Assembly (NCBI RefSeq): GCF_002287175.1
Contig: NZ_LMVM01000001.1
Location: 620,001 to 684,000, forward strand
From: Methanobacterium bryantii
GTDB lineage: Archaea > Methanobacteriota > Methanobacteria > Methanobacteriales > Methanobacteriaceae
Direction: 5' to 3'
Length of the DNA: 64,000 nt
Shown here: positions 19,815-28,634 of the stretch, in pieces
Layout: each line of letters starts with the position of its first letter
Numbering within the stretch: the stretch's first letter is position 1
Translations under genes and position numbers: made by a program
The notes under the pieces: model-generated
What the model saw: only the letters and a program-made list of their open reading frames with translations
Told to the model about the DNA's origin: nothing
Databases searched by the model: none

Positions 19815-20943
19815 ATGGATTTGGAATACTTAAAAGATCTGAAAAAATGTGAATTGTGCAGCTGGAACTGTCAGGGTAAACAGGCTCGAAGGCGAGCGAG
19901 GAATATGCAGGGCCAGCATTCCTGAGGTAGCATATACAAGCCTCACTCCTATGCTGAAAAGTTATAGTTTAACACTACGGGGATGTTCTTTTAAATGTAT
20001 GTACTGCAACGCTTACTGCATCTCGCAGTATCCTGATTCGGGATGGATGTACAGGGGTTATGTGCAACCAGAAAGTATGGTTCAAGAAGCCTTAAAATCT
20101 TTTAAAACTTCTTTTGCTCGAAGTAGGGACATAACTAAACTTAATTTTACTGGAGGAGAACTTTCTATTCACATACTCTATTTAGAAGCAGTAACGTCGA
20201 GAATGAAAGAAGAAATCCCTGAACTGAAAATTGGGATGGCTACAAATGGATTTTCCACACTTAAAACCATGAAACGACTGGTAAAAATATCGTCCAGTAT
20301 CAATTTTGAAATAAAAGCATTTGACGATGAAATACACCATGCAATTACAGGTGCCACAGTGGGCCCAGTTTTAAAAAATGTTGAATGGTTAATGAGAAAG
20401 CATCCTGAAAAAATTAGAGTATTGAGAACTGTGGTTATACCCAGTATTAATGATTCTCAAGTCCTTAAAATAGCTCAATTTATTCAAGATATAAATCCCG
20501 ATGTCCAGTATAGATTAGTTGGGTTTAGACCACATTTTATGTTTTACTATCATCGGGGCACCTCTAAAGAATTCATGCAGGAACTGGTTAAATCATGTAA
20601 GAAACTGGGAATGAAAAAAATAGATTACTCAGGTTATTATCCTTCTGAAAATGGTTTCAAGAAGCACGATAATAAAAAAGGAATAAAGCGAGCTTATAGC
20701 TATTTGAATGCTGCAGGATGCTACTAATGGCCTAGAAATTGTGGAATGTGCGTCGAAAAAAAACCATTGCCCGGCTGTAGTTAGGAACCTGGACCAATCT
20801 GCCTAAAGAATGAAATTTTAGAAACAGGCTGCAGAGCAGTATCTAGGCAATGTTACCATATCATGGTTTCGCCTGAAGATTATATTAAAATGATAAATGA
20901 AGGCTTTAATTATAAAGCATACAATAGCCTAAAAATAAATTGA
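19815..20943 (+). pseudogene. Radical SAM protein gene with a frameshift and two in-frame stops
   Basis: Coding similarity starts at the ATG of 19815 (MDLEYLKDLKKCELCSWNC), shifts frame near 19873 (dropping one G of CAGGGTAAAC restores VNRLEGERGICRASIPEVAY), and carries the radical SAM motif CSFKCMYC (CX3CX2C) near 19987. The frame meets TAA at 20725-20727 but continues as clear coding sequence (WPRNCGMCVEKK), meets TAG at 20782-20784, then reads EPGPICLKNEILETGCR to a TGA at 20941. The intact protein would be about 375 residues with extra cysteine clusters at both ends, resembling PflA-like AmmeMemoRadiSam-type proteins of methanogens. Its substrate is unknown. Confidence 0.82.
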
Positions 20944-21075
20944 ACTTTGATAAAAATATAATACTTTTAAAAGTTGCTTAGGTTTAGGTTATTATTAATC
21001 AAGAATTTTTAGATGGAACTGGAGTGTTCCATATATATTCTTAATTTAAATTAGAAATAAGAAAAATGTTTAAAA

Positions 21076-23496
21076 CTATCTCTTAACATTCTTTTTCTTA
21101 TTTCCAGTAGATGTATTACAGGCCATTCTTGTACCTTTACCCTTTGCATATATTCCATATACTTTGTTTTTTTTGGTTGTATTTCTAGCAACTTGAGCTT
21201 TAGCACCTGTAGAATAAATTCCACTTCCTTTATTGCAAGAAGCTGTGTTATAGAATAAAGATGCGGATTTACCTGCAGAATAAATACCATTCTGGTAGTT
21301 GCTGTTTGCTGTATTTTTATAGATGTATGCTGAAGATCCTGTAGAATATATTCCACTACCCCTGTTAGAGTAAGCATTGTTTGAGAATATGGTAGAAGAT
21401 GAACCCAAAGAACAGATTCCATGAATTTTATTGGAATAAATTTTATTGCCGTAAATAAAAACCTTTGATCCTTTAGAATGCACTCCATATTTATTGCTGT
21501 AGATAGTATTAGAATCTATCAAAGCGTTATAACCATAAGAATTGATGCCGCAGTTGGAATTGGATGAAAGTTTATTTTTAATGATTTTAACAGTGGATCC
21601 TGTTGAATATATTCCATTAATGGAGTTTTTAGTCATGTTGCAGCAGTAAATAGTCGTCTGGTAAGATGAAGACATGATACCATTTTGCTTGTTTGAATTA
21701 GATGTGGAATTTCTTATTAAAGCATTTGATCCTGTAGAATAAATTCCGTTTAAAAGGTTGTAGTTTGTTTTGGCATAAATTATATTGACTTTAGATCCAG
21801 ATGAGAGGATTCCATTATTCTTATTGGAATTTGCTGTGATACTCACTAGATTAGCACCCGAACCTGTAGAATGAACTCCATTTTTTAAATTAGAAGATGC
21901 GATAACATCTGATATGATGGCATTGCTGCCTGCAGAATGTATGCCATTCCATGTATTGTTGCCTGCACTGACCACTGTGTAAAGGTACAGATTGCTGCAT
22001 GTGGAATATATCCCGTTTTTAGTATTATTATTGGCAGTAACATACCATACACTGGCATTATTTCCAGCAAGATAAATACCATTCCATTTATTGGAGTTAG
22101 CACCTAAAACAAGACTCATTTGAAGGTTATTCCCTGTCGAGTAAATACCATTCTGGCTGTTGCTGGATGCATCATAAATAAAGTACAGTGTAGCGTTGTT
22201 TCCAGAGGTGCGTATTCCATTATTTTTATTGCCTGCGGCATAGCTGTAGCTTATTTGGGCATTATTTCCTGTAGAATAGATTCCATTTAGGGTATTGTAA
22301 CTTAGTGTTGAGGAGGATACTGTGTTATTAGCACCCGATAGGTAGATACCATGTAATGTATTATATTTAGATTCAATGCAACTGAATTTGTTTCCGATGC
22401 CTGTGGAGTTAACACCTGAGTAACTATTTAACCATGCATAAGAATTGTTAACCATATTATTGTTTCCAGTTACATACATACCGTTCATATCATTGTAATG
22501 AGTATATGACTGGGATATGGTGGCATTATTTCCTTTAGAATAAATTCCATGTTCTTTATTGTAATTAGCATCGTTTAAAGTGAGATTTGCATGATATCCT
22601 CCTGAATAAATGCCTGATTTCTTGTTGTACTTGGACGAACTGTTGTAAATTGTAACATTATCTCCAGAAGAGCTAATTCCATGGGCATTATTCCATGTTA
22701 CATTAGTGGCATTGAGATTAGCGTTATTTCCCTTGGAATTTATTCCATTTTTGCCGCAAAAAGAAATAACACTGCTTTTTATGGTGGCTTTATTCCCGGA
22801 AGAGATTATTCCGTCATTGCTGCTGGAGTAAATGCTATTGTTTTCCATATAAACATTATTTCCAGTTGAATTTATTCCATTTAATCCATAATAAATCTTA
22901 TTGTTCGTTATGGCTGCATTACTTCCAGATGAACTTATCCCGTCTTTTCTGCTGGAATTAATGTAATTGTTTTCTATATGTGCATTATTTCCCGCAGAAT
23001 TCACGGCAGAAAGCGTACTCCCGTTAATTGTATTATTGGAAACAGTAACATTGTCTCCTGAAATCTTAATGCCGTCTCTGGCAGAAGAGACAATGCTATT
23101 ATTGTTTATAATTGCATTATTTCCATTTACTTTTAAAGAACCATTGATATTAAACCCAGAAACATGGGTACCATTAGCTGTACTTAAAATTTGGATAATA
23201 TCACTGCTTCCATCACTAAAAAGGCTCACATTACCTCTGGCCAAAATAGATACTTGCTTATCAAGGATTATTGCTACATTTTTATATATGCCGTCCATAA
23301 ATGTGAATGTATCCCCTTTTTTAAGCGTATAATCAACACCATTCAGGTTGAAGATGCTTGAAATCCCTGTAGAAGTAAATATACTAGTATAACTAGTATT
23401 ATTCACATTATAATTTGCTGCAGAAACTGTACCTGTCATGCACAGGATGGCGAAAGCCATTATTGCAGTTAAAATTATTTTTTGTTTAAATAACAT
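21076..23496 (-). CDS. Repeat-rich parallel beta-helix surface protein
   Basis: An 806-residue exported protein. Residues 1-26 are a signal peptide ending CMTGTVSA. After a short lead region (GDTFTFMDGIYKN) the protein is almost entirely repeats of about 23-24 residues built on N-x-x-G-I-Y-S-T-G-N-N-A, the rung pattern of right-handed parallel beta-helices (pectate-lyase or NosD type). There are roughly thirty rungs. There is no obvious C-terminal membrane anchor; the end is basic (NTSTGNKKKNVKR). Such adhesin-like proteins are abundant in Methanobacteriales and decorate the cell surface. A binding target cannot be inferred. An upstream GAGTAATACTC palindrome near 23615 may be regulatory. Confidence 0.85.
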   Translation of the reverse strand: MLFKQKIILTAIMAFAILCMTGTVSAANYNVNNTSYTSIFTSTGISSIFNLNGVDYTLKKGDTFTFMDGIYKNVAIILDKQVSILARGNVSLFSDGSSDIIQILSTANGTHVSGFNINGSLKVNGNNAIINNNSIVSSARDGIKISGDNVTVSNNTINGSTLSAVNSAGNNAHIENNYINSSRKDGISSSGSNAAITNNKIYYGLNGINSTGNNVYMENNSIYSSSNDGIISSGNKATIKSSVISFCGKNGINSKGNNANLNATNVTWNNAHGISSSGDNVTIYNSSSKYNKKSGIYSGGYHANLTLNDANYNKEHGIYSKGNNATISQSYTHYNDMNGMYVTGNNNMVNNSYAWLNSYSGVNSTGIGNKFSCIESKYNTLHGIYLSGANNTVSSSTLSYNTLNGIYSTGNNAQISYSYAAGNKNNGIRTSGNNATLYFIYDASSNSQNGIYSTGNNLQMSLVLGANSNKWNGIYLAGNNASVWYVTANNNTKNGIYSTCSNLYLYTVVSAGNNTWNGIHSAGSNAIISDVIASSNLKNGVHSTGSGANLVSITANSNKNNGILSSGSKVNIIYAKTNYNLLNGIYSTGSNALIRNSTSNSNKQNGIMSSSYQTTIYCCNMTKNSINGIYSTGSTVKIIKNKLSSNSNCGINSYGYNALIDSNTIYSNKYGVHSKGSKVFIYGNKIYSNKIHGICSLGSSSTIFSNNAYSNRGSGIYSTGSSAYIYKNTANSNYQNGIYSAGKSASLFYNTASCNKGSGIYSTGAKAQVARNTTKKNKVYGIYAKGKGTRMACNTSTGNKKKNVKR

Positions 23497-23861
23497 TGTT
23501 ATCGCCCCTGATTTTATATAAATATCCGAAGTTCTCTTTAAAAAATTGATAAAAAGTCACGTTTTTATATTAAAATTATTAGTAGCTCTCAGTTATATTT
23601 AAATTTTTCTAAAATAGAGTAATACTCTAAATAATAATTTATTAGGATATTAAAACGAAAAATATTAATTAAATTAATATATTTAGTTATATAATGCTAT
23701 TATCAAGTTATTTTATTTATTTATTTTATAATTGTTATCGAAAAATTTAACTGAATCAGATTCCTGAAAAAATGAATATTTATGCGCTTGATTTTAACAT
23801 GAAATGCATTTAATTAAATATGCATATGGTGCTGGTTTTTTAATTTTAAAAAGTATGCTGC
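23497..23861. other. Intergenic region upstream of the beta-helix gene
   Basis: An AT-rich stretch with a likely promoter for the beta-helix gene. The motif TAGAGTAATACTCTA (about 23611-23625) is an inverted repeat that lies a short distance before a reverse-strand TTTAAATATA box. No coding frame is seen. Confidence 0.45.
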
Positions 23862-24629
23862 TTATGTTTTTAAATATTCATCAAAACATGGAATACACAT
23901 AACACTGCCCTTTTTTATCCGCGCCCTGTGTACTGCAACGAGTTCTCCACATATATCACATTTAACAGACTGGAACATCTGGATCTTATCGGGGATTTCA
24001 ATTTCTGTGGTTTTTATATTGAACAATTCATCATAGGGCATGTCCAGAATTTTTTGAGTTATTTCATTTTTTTGATTTTCAAATTCCATTTTATCTTTGC
24101 TGCTGGCTGATCCAGAAAATATTTTGTCCCGGAGCATGTCAAATTCAGGATACATTTCGTCTATATTTTTATTTAAAGATAAACGCACTGCATCTCCAGT
24201 ATTTTTATTTATGAATGTGTATACATGTTTTCCGTGGTCTTTAAATATTAAATTACCTTTTCCAAAGGTACAGCCGGTAATAACCTGCACTGCATCTATG
24301 CTGCAGCTGTCATTTTCTACGATTGTCAAAAGCTTTTCATCGGTTATATTGAGTTGTTTAATGGCTATTTTTCCTGCCATGTATCCTATAGCTGTTCCTG
24401 GGCAAATATGGCCATGGAATTTGACAACATCTAAAAATTTTCTATTTTTAGTGTTCAGGAAAATTTCTGATTTTCCTTCAACATCTAAAAATTTTCTATT
24501 TTTAGGGCCTTTGAAAACTTTGTTTTCGGGGTGCAAATCGTAGATTTGCAGGTTTTTATTTTTGGGGAGATAAAATGTATTACTTAGTTTATCTTCCGAA
24601 AAATGACATATTTTCTTTGATTTTTCCAT
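23862..24629 (-). CDS. FmdE-family protein with repeat-derived N-terminal extension
   Basis: FmdE-family proteins carry a HGHxCPG metal-site motif and a C-terminal zinc ribbon; the family is named after a gene of the molybdenum formylmethanofuran dehydrogenase operon and its function is unsettled. Here HGHICPG lies at residues 72-78 and the zinc ribbon at the end (CDICGE, then CIPCF). I start at the ATG of 24629, directly behind GGTGAT; an ATG at 24686 lacks a site. Family members normally begin shortly before FLDVVKFHGHICPG. The preceding residues, roughly 27-68, are encoded by palindromic repeat units, including two copies of KNRKFLDV from a 27-nt direct repeat. No membrane segment is seen. 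Confidence 0.82.
   Translation of the reverse strand: MEKSKKICHFSEDKLSNTFYLPKNKNLQIYDLHPENKVFKGPKNRKFLDVEGKSEIFLNTKNRKFLDVVKFHGHICPGTAIGYMAGKIAIKQLNITDEKLLTIVENDSCSIDAVQVITGCTFGKGNLIFKDHGKHVYTFINKNTGDAVRLSLNKNIDEMYPEFDMLRDKIFSGSASSKDKMEFENQKNEITQKILDMPYDELFNIKTTEIEIPDKIQMFQSVKCDICGELVAVHRARIKKGSVMCIPCFDEYLKT
24425..24550. repeat. Palindromic repeat units inside the fmdE reading frame
   Basis: Four units lie in the gene: CTAAAAATTTTCTATTTTTAG-type hairpins at 24431-24451 and 24485-24505, GAAAAC/GTTTTC (24513-24527), and TGCAAATC/GATTTGCA around a GTA loop (24532-24550). The first two sit in identical 27-nt direct repeats starting at 24425 and 24479. All keep the reading frame open. Confidence 0.7.
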
Positions 24630-25309
24630 TTTATCACCTGTCCTCAATTTCACGTGATTTTTATTTCCAAATAGTTTTAAGAACATATGGGCTGCAATAA
24701 GTAATAGTTAAATTATTTTTAATTATTTATTGCTTTTAAAGACTTCCTGCTTATTGTTGCAATTGGTTCTCGATTTTTTCCTATTTTGGATTAATAATAA
24801 TCTTAGAGAGTGTGCACTGCATGTATGAATTTCTTTAAGCCATTTATTGTATTTTATTTCATTTTCCATGTTTTATGCCTATTTAAACTTTATTTTGAAT
24901 AATTACTGTTCAAATCGGTTTATCCTTATTTCATGATTTAGGAATAAGATGAATACAGTCCTAAAAATATTCCATTTTTATCTTATAAAACTTGGTATGA
25001 TGTGATATTATGTAAAAATAAGTGGTAAAATCCATATTATGTTTTATTAACATTTGAATATAGATAATATCGTGTGTATTCTGGGCGCCTCTATTTTAAA
25101 CTTTCTAAACATTACATTACCACTAATAATCATTAAATTTTAACCTATATAAATATTAGCTTTTTATTAAATAGTATTAATATTTCAATTAAATTTAAAT
25201 GAAAATTATTACGATATCTCTATGGATTTCTGGGCTAATTGTAAAAATATTTTATTTTATATTCGTAATTTCTATAAATTAATAAGAAATAAAGTTTTTC
25301 ATCTTTTAG

Positions 25310-25395
25310 AGTAATAAATATACTTATTTATTACTAAAAAGCAAGTATTGGGGTTAAAAGTAATAATAAAAATAAAATAGAAAGTGTTAAATATA
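25310..25395 (+). promoter_or_regulatory. Palindromic operator and promoter of the 25542 gene
   Basis: AGTAATAAATA and TATTTATTACT form a perfect inverted repeat with a 4-nt spacer (25310-25335). The TATTACT half (25329-25335) is followed 23 nt later by AGTAATA (25359-25365), the same spacing as at 11383 and 25819. A GTTAAATATA TATA-like box follows near 25386. Confidence 0.5.
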
Positions 25396-25416
25396 TTGAA
25401 AACCAATTTTCTGTCT

Positions 25417-25497
25417 GTGATGGCAAAACCACTGTAAAGTATTATTTAAACACGAATTCGTTGGCATAATTATTAATTAATCCCTCTTTGCCATCAC
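25417..25497 (+). promoter_or_regulatory. Leader inverted repeat before the 25542 gene
   Basis: GTGATGGCAAA (25417-25427) and TTTGCCATCAC (25487-25497) are perfect 11-nt arms with a 59-nt loop, followed by a T-rich stretch. It lies between the promoter and the start codon, so it should form in the mRNA leader. The structure may attenuate transcription or sense a ligand; it matches no riboswitch I know. Confidence 0.5.
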
Positions 25498-25541
25498 TTT
25501 TTCTTCTTAAATATAACTTAACCTTCAATTGAGGTGTTAAA

Positions 25542-25769
25542 ATGGAATCTGGTAAAACAATTGAATCAAATAATATTAAAGAACAACTTATGAAACTTGG
25601 AAGAGGATCTGGAGATAAAGATACATGCATTGCATGGGTAAAATTTCCCTATAGCAAAAGCAACCTGAAAATAATAAAAGAATCATTAAAGGAACTAAAT
25701 TGGAATAAAAAAGATTATAGGTTAACATATGATGAAAACATTATTTTTATAGATAAAGAACTGCTTTAG
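25542..25769 (+). CDS. Small unknown protein, paralogue A
   Basis: A 75-residue soluble protein of unknown function with GAGGTGTTAAA before the ATG. It shares the segment TCIAWVKFPYSKSNLKIIKE with the 26115 gene (TCVAWVTFPYSEENLKTVET), followed in both by an L-x-x-L-N-W and a terminal acidic F-I-D/E-K stretch. The single conserved Cys and aromatic FPYS suggest a binding site, but I cannot assign a role. It has an operator-like promoter shared with the FmdE-like surface protein and a structured leader. The family may be restricted to methanogens. Confidence 0.65.
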   Translation: MESGKTIESNNIKEQLMKLGRGSGDKDTCIAWVKFPYSKSNLKIIKESLKELNWNKKDYRLTYDENIIFIDKELL

Positions 25770-25818
25770 AAAGAGTATATTAAAAATTTTTAAATTAAGT
25801 ATATATTTTTTAGTTAGG

Positions 25819-25880
25819 TATTACAATTTTGATTAAATTAGCCTTGAAAGTAATAATACGAAGTAAATAGAAAGTATTAT
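25819..25880 (+). promoter_or_regulatory. Promoter with the same N23 operator, before the 26115 gene
   Basis: TATTACA (25819-25825) and AGTAATA (25849-25855) are 23 nt apart, followed by AAAGTATTATATA as TATA region. The layout copies that at 11383 and 25329. The start codon of the 26115 gene is about 235 nt downstream, so a long leader is implied. Confidence 0.45.
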
Positions 25881-26052
25881 ATAGAAAAAGCACTAATTCT
25901 TCTTTGTAGTGGTAAACGCATTGATTAAGTATTACAATTAGTTAGAAATAGCTTCTTTAATTATTACTTTGCTATTTTAGCATGAATCCTCACACTAAAA
26001 TATTTTCTTAGGTATTTAAGAGATTGAATATATCAAAAACTTTTAACCAATG

Positions 26053-26100
26053 AGGTATAAGGCATTTAAATCTTATTTTAAAATTTAATGTCCTATACCT
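26053..26100 (+). promoter_or_regulatory. Leader hairpin directly before the 26115 gene
   Basis: AGGTATAAGGCATT (26053-26066) pairs with AATGTCCTATACCT (26087-26100) with two mismatches. The hairpin ends four bases before the GAGG ribosome-binding site, so it could control access to it. The paralogue at 25542 also has a leader inverted repeat. Confidence 0.5.
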
Positions 26101-26114
26101 TTTGAGGGATTATA

Positions 26115-26372
26115 ATGAATTACAAGGATGATGTTGAATTATTAAAAATGAAAAAAATAATAACATTAGATTTAGTAATTAAAAAATTAATAGAATTAGA
26201 TTTTGACTTTGAAAAAAAAGCTACCTGTGTTGCGTGGGTAACTTTTCCATACAGTGAAGAGAATTTAAAAACAGTAGAAACTGCTTTAAGAAAGCTTAAT
26301 TGGACGGCTGAAGAATACATATTAAACCATGATGAAGATTTTATTTTTGTTGAAAAAGATATAACTCATTAA
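26115..26372 (+). CDS. Small unknown protein, paralogue B
   Basis: An 85-residue soluble protein, with GAGGGATTATA before the ATG. The C-terminal two thirds align with the 25542 protein: TCVAWVTFPYSEENLKTVET, ALRKLNW, then HDEDFIFVEKD. The N-terminal 30 residues differ (MNYKDDVELLKMKKIITLDL). No membrane segment or known domain is visible. The pair are tandem paralogues, each preceded by its own operator-like promoter and leader hairpin, so they are probably expressed under the same condition but separately. No function can be stated. Confidence 0.65.
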   Translation: MNYKDDVELLKMKKIITLDLVIKKLIELDFDFEKKATCVAWVTFPYSEENLKTVETALRKLNWTAEEYILNHDEDFIFVEKDITH

Positions 26373-26670
26373 ACTGTTTTTTAGGGCATGCTTCTGACAT
26401 TTAGCTTTGATAGTAATGGGTTTGTAATTTTATTAAGTTATAGATAATGATATGTCTTGTGGATTTAAATAGCCCCTTAATTCCATACGCCCAGAACTCC
26501 TGATTAAAGGAAAGTTCAACATGTAAGTTAATCTTTTTGTGTAAATTTTTTCATATAATCATGTATGTCTTTTGATTCTAAGAAATCTATAAGAATGGGG
26601 TCTTCCTTAATATTCATATAGATTGTATAAATTTTATAGTAAATGAGTACATCACGGAGGAATTATCACT
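26373..26670. other. Spacer before the CBS-domain gene
   Basis: A 298-nt AT-rich spacer with no gene or strong structure. The last part contains the GGAGG ribosome-binding site of the CBS gene. Confidence 0.4.
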
Positions 26671-27150
26671 ATGATAACTGTAGAAGATGCTATGGCTAAA
26701 GATGTAGTTAAATTTAAAGATGTTGATACAATAGCTTATGTTACAGAAGTTTTAAGGGGAAAAAATATAAGTGGGGCCCCAATAGTTGATGAAGATAATA
26801 AGGTAATTGGTATCGTAAGTGAAGGGGATATAATGAGACTTATTGAAGTTCATTCTCCTAACCTTAACCTGCTTTTACCAGCCCCATTTGATTTAATTGA
26901 ACTTCCTGTAAGAATGGAAGTTGGATATGAAGAGATAGCAAACGATGTAAGAAAGGCAGCATCTGTTTTAGTCGGCGAAATAATGACCAAAAAAGTCAGA
27001 ACCACAAAAAAAGACGCTTCAATTTCTGATGCAGCAGCATTAATGGATAAACATAACGTCAACAGGCTCCCTGTAGTTGATGAAAATAACAAATTAGTAG
27101 GTATTGTAACAAGGGGAGATATCATAGGTGCTTTGGTGAGGAAGGAATGA
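26671..27150 (+). CDS. Tandem CBS-domain protein
   Basis: A 159-residue protein made of two CBS domains. The first covers about residues 1-60 (AMAKDVVKFKDVDTIAYVTE, then VDEDNKVIGIVSEGDIMRLI), and the second about 100-159 (EIMTKKVRTTKKDASISDAA, then VNRLPVVDENNKLVGIVTRG). CBS pairs bind adenine nucleotides and usually sense energy state. The gene overlaps the NifH-like gene by four bases, so it likely regulates that ATPase or is co-expressed with it. GGAGG precedes the ATG. The domain call is secure; the ligand is not known. Confidence 0.9.
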   Translation: MITVEDAMAKDVVKFKDVDTIAYVTEVLRGKNISGAPIVDEDNKVIGIVSEGDIMRLIEVHSPNLNLLLPAPFDLIELPVRMEVGYEEIANDVRKAASVLVGEIMTKKVRTTKKDASISDAAALMDKHNVNRLPVVDENNKLVGIVTRGDIIGALVRKE

Positions 27151-27938
27151 GTAAGCGAATTGCTATTTATGGTAAAGGTGGAATTGGAAAATCCACTATT
27201 GTTTCCAATATAGCTGCAGCCTATTCTAAAGATTATAACGTGCTTGTAATTGGATGTGACCCTAAAGCTGATACAACAAGGACTCTTATAGGTAAAAGAT
27301 TGCCTACTATCCTTGATATTGTAAAAAAAAAGAAGAACGCATCCATTGAAGAGGTTTTATTTGAAGGATATGGAAATGTTAAATGTGTGGAAAGTGGAGG
27401 TCCTGAACCTGGAGTTGGATGTGCTGGAAGAGGCGTTATAGTTGCAATGGGGCTTCTAGACAAACTGGGAACATTTTCTGATGATATAGATATTATTATC
27501 TATGACGTGCTTGGAGACGTGGTCTGCGGTGGATTTGCAGTACCTCTTAGGGAAGATTTCGCTGACGAAGTTTATATAGTGACTTCTGGGGAGTATATGG
27601 CATTATATGCTGCCAATAATATCTGCAGGGGTATTAAAAAGCTTAAAAGTAACCTTGGAGGCATCATCTGCAACTGCCGAGGAATTGAAAATGAGGTTCA
27701 GATTGTAAGTGAATTTGCGGGTAAAGTTGGAAGCAAGGTTATAGGTGTTATTCCTCGCAGTGAAATGGTTCAAAAGAGCGAAATCGACGCAAAGACCGTT
27801 ATTGAGAAATTTGGAGAATCTGAACAGGCTGATCTTTATAGGAAGCTTGCAAAATCTATATGCTCCAATGAAGATTTTGTTATTCCAGAACCTATGGGTG
27901 TAGATGAGTTTGATGAATTCTTTAGAGGATTTCAATAA
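27147..27938 (+). CDS. NifH-like ATPase, probably CfbC of coenzyme F430 biosynthesis
   Basis: A 263-residue nitrogenase-iron-protein homologue. It has the P-loop YGKGGIGKST (residues 8-17), switch segment GCDPKADTTR, and both cluster cysteines (GVGCAGRG and DVVCGGF), so it should form a 4Fe-4S homodimer. Sequence divergence from true NifH, and no nifDK nearby, point to the methanogen group that includes CfbC, which with CfbD reduces and cyclises Ni-sirohydrochlorin diamide on the way to F430. CfbD is not in the window, so CfbC is probable, not proven. Coupling to a CBS protein is unusual and may give nucleotide-dependent control. Confidence 0.75.
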   Translation: MSKRIAIYGKGGIGKSTIVSNIAAAYSKDYNVLVIGCDPKADTTRTLIGKRLPTILDIVKKKKNASIEEVLFEGYGNVKCVESGGPEPGVGCAGRGVIVAMGLLDKLGTFSDDIDIIIYDVLGDVVCGGFAVPLREDFADEVYIVTSGEYMALYAANNICRGIKKLKSNLGGIICNCRGIENEVQIVSEFAGKVGSKVIGVIPRSEMVQKSEIDAKTVIEKFGESEQADLYRKLAKSICSNEDFVIPEPMGVDEFDEFFRGFQ

Positions 27939-27983
27939 TTCCGTCACAAATCCTCAAAAACCCTGTTTTTTGCGGTTTGGAAA

Positions 27984-28123
27984 TTACAAATCTACAAATA
28001 TTTGTAGATTTGTAAACTTGCGAAAAAGTCGCAAGAATTATAAATTTCCTTAACTCAAATTTTTTTTTATTTTTGAAGGGTTTTCACAATCTTTGATTGT
28101 GATACCCAGAAATCATAGATTTC
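27984..28123. repeat. Four palindromic hairpin units after the NifH-like gene
   Basis: A 32-bp perfect palindrome spans 27984-28015 (TTACAAATCTACAAAT and complement). It is followed by CTTGCGA/TCGCAAG (28017-28035), TCACAATC/GATTGTGA around TTT (28084-28102), and GAAATC/GATTTC around ATA (28109-28123). They may terminate the operon but belong to the dispersed hairpin family. Confidence 0.65.
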
Positions 28124-28310
28124 ACTGATTTATTTTTTTAAAATTGAAATGTGGCACTTGTAATTGTAAGTGTCTAAGATCAGGTATTTGGGTAAAATAT
28201 TAATATTGATCTGTGATATTCTAATTTCATTTTTGTGGATATGTGCAAAAGCATTTATGTGCATTATTTCTCTAAATTTTTAATATTGTACCAAAAAGAT
28301 GGTATGAATC

Positions 28311-28378
28311 GACTTTATGTGAGTAAAAATGATATGATTTTTAAAATAATCACAGGATTAAACGATAAATATATATAG
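28311..28378 (+). promoter_or_regulatory. Conserved promoter block of histone gene 1
   Basis: Bases 28311-28351 are identical over 41 nt to 34606-34646 upstream of the second histone gene. Both continue with ATTAAACGATAAAT and a TATA box. In each case the block lies directly upstream of the TATA region and about 80 nt before the start codon. A shared activator or repressor site is likely. Confidence 0.7.
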
Positions 28379-28427
28379 GATAGTTTAAATAGGATATATT
28401 GACAAAACAAAAATGAGGTGAATGTTT

Positions 28428-28634
28428 ATGGCAGAATTACCATTAGCTCCAGTCGGAAGAATCATAAAAAATGCTGGTGCTCAAAGAGTAAGCGAAGATG
28501 CAACAGAAGCTTTAGCAAAAGCTTTAGAAGCTAAAGGCGAAGAAATAGCAGCAGAAGCTGTTAAACTCGCAAAACACGCTGGAAGAAAAACAGTTAAAGC
28601 ATCAGACATAGAATTAGCTGTTAAAAATTTATAA
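28428..28634 (+). CDS. HMf-type archaeal histone 1
   Basis: A 68-residue histone-fold protein, MAELPLAPVGRIIKNAGAQR onward, ending KASDIELAVKNL. It forms dimers that wrap DNA in chromatin fibres. Conserved features include the RVSEDA loop, KLAKHAGRKTVKASD, and the N-terminal PxxPVGRI helix start. I use the ATG at 28428, six bases after GAGGTGA; an ATG at 28422 touches the ribosome-binding site and adds two residues with no counterpart in the family. It is monocistronic. The paralogue at 34723 shares its promoter block. Confidence 0.96.
   Translation: MAELPLAPVGRIIKNAGAQRVSEDATEALAKALEAKGEEIAAEAVKLAKHAGRKTVKASDIELAVKNL

Larger units (their letters stand above)
24687..25541. other. Intergenic region before first small paralogue
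   Basis: An AT-rich region with no convincing gene. The last 230 nt hold an operator-like region (25310-25395) and a leader hairpin (25417-25497). The short reverse frame at 25442-25630 overlaps these elements and the next gene and is not supported. Confidence 0.5.

Noticed and set aside
20725..20943. Pyrrolysine or stop-codon readthrough in the radical SAM gene
   Set aside because: The first interruption is TAA, an upstream frameshift is also present, and no pyl gene is nearby; decay is simpler.
21076..23496. Tandem DNA repeat or CRISPR-like array
   Set aside because: The periodicity (about 70 nt) comes from 23-24 residue beta-helix rungs in one open reading frame with a signal peptide.
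25442..25630. 62-codon reverse frame
   Set aside because: It overlaps the leader hairpin and the start of the 25542 gene and has no start signal.
27147..27938. Nitrogenase iron protein NifH
   Set aside because: No nifDK or other nif genes flank it and the gene is coupled to a CBS protein; a CfbC-type role is more likely.
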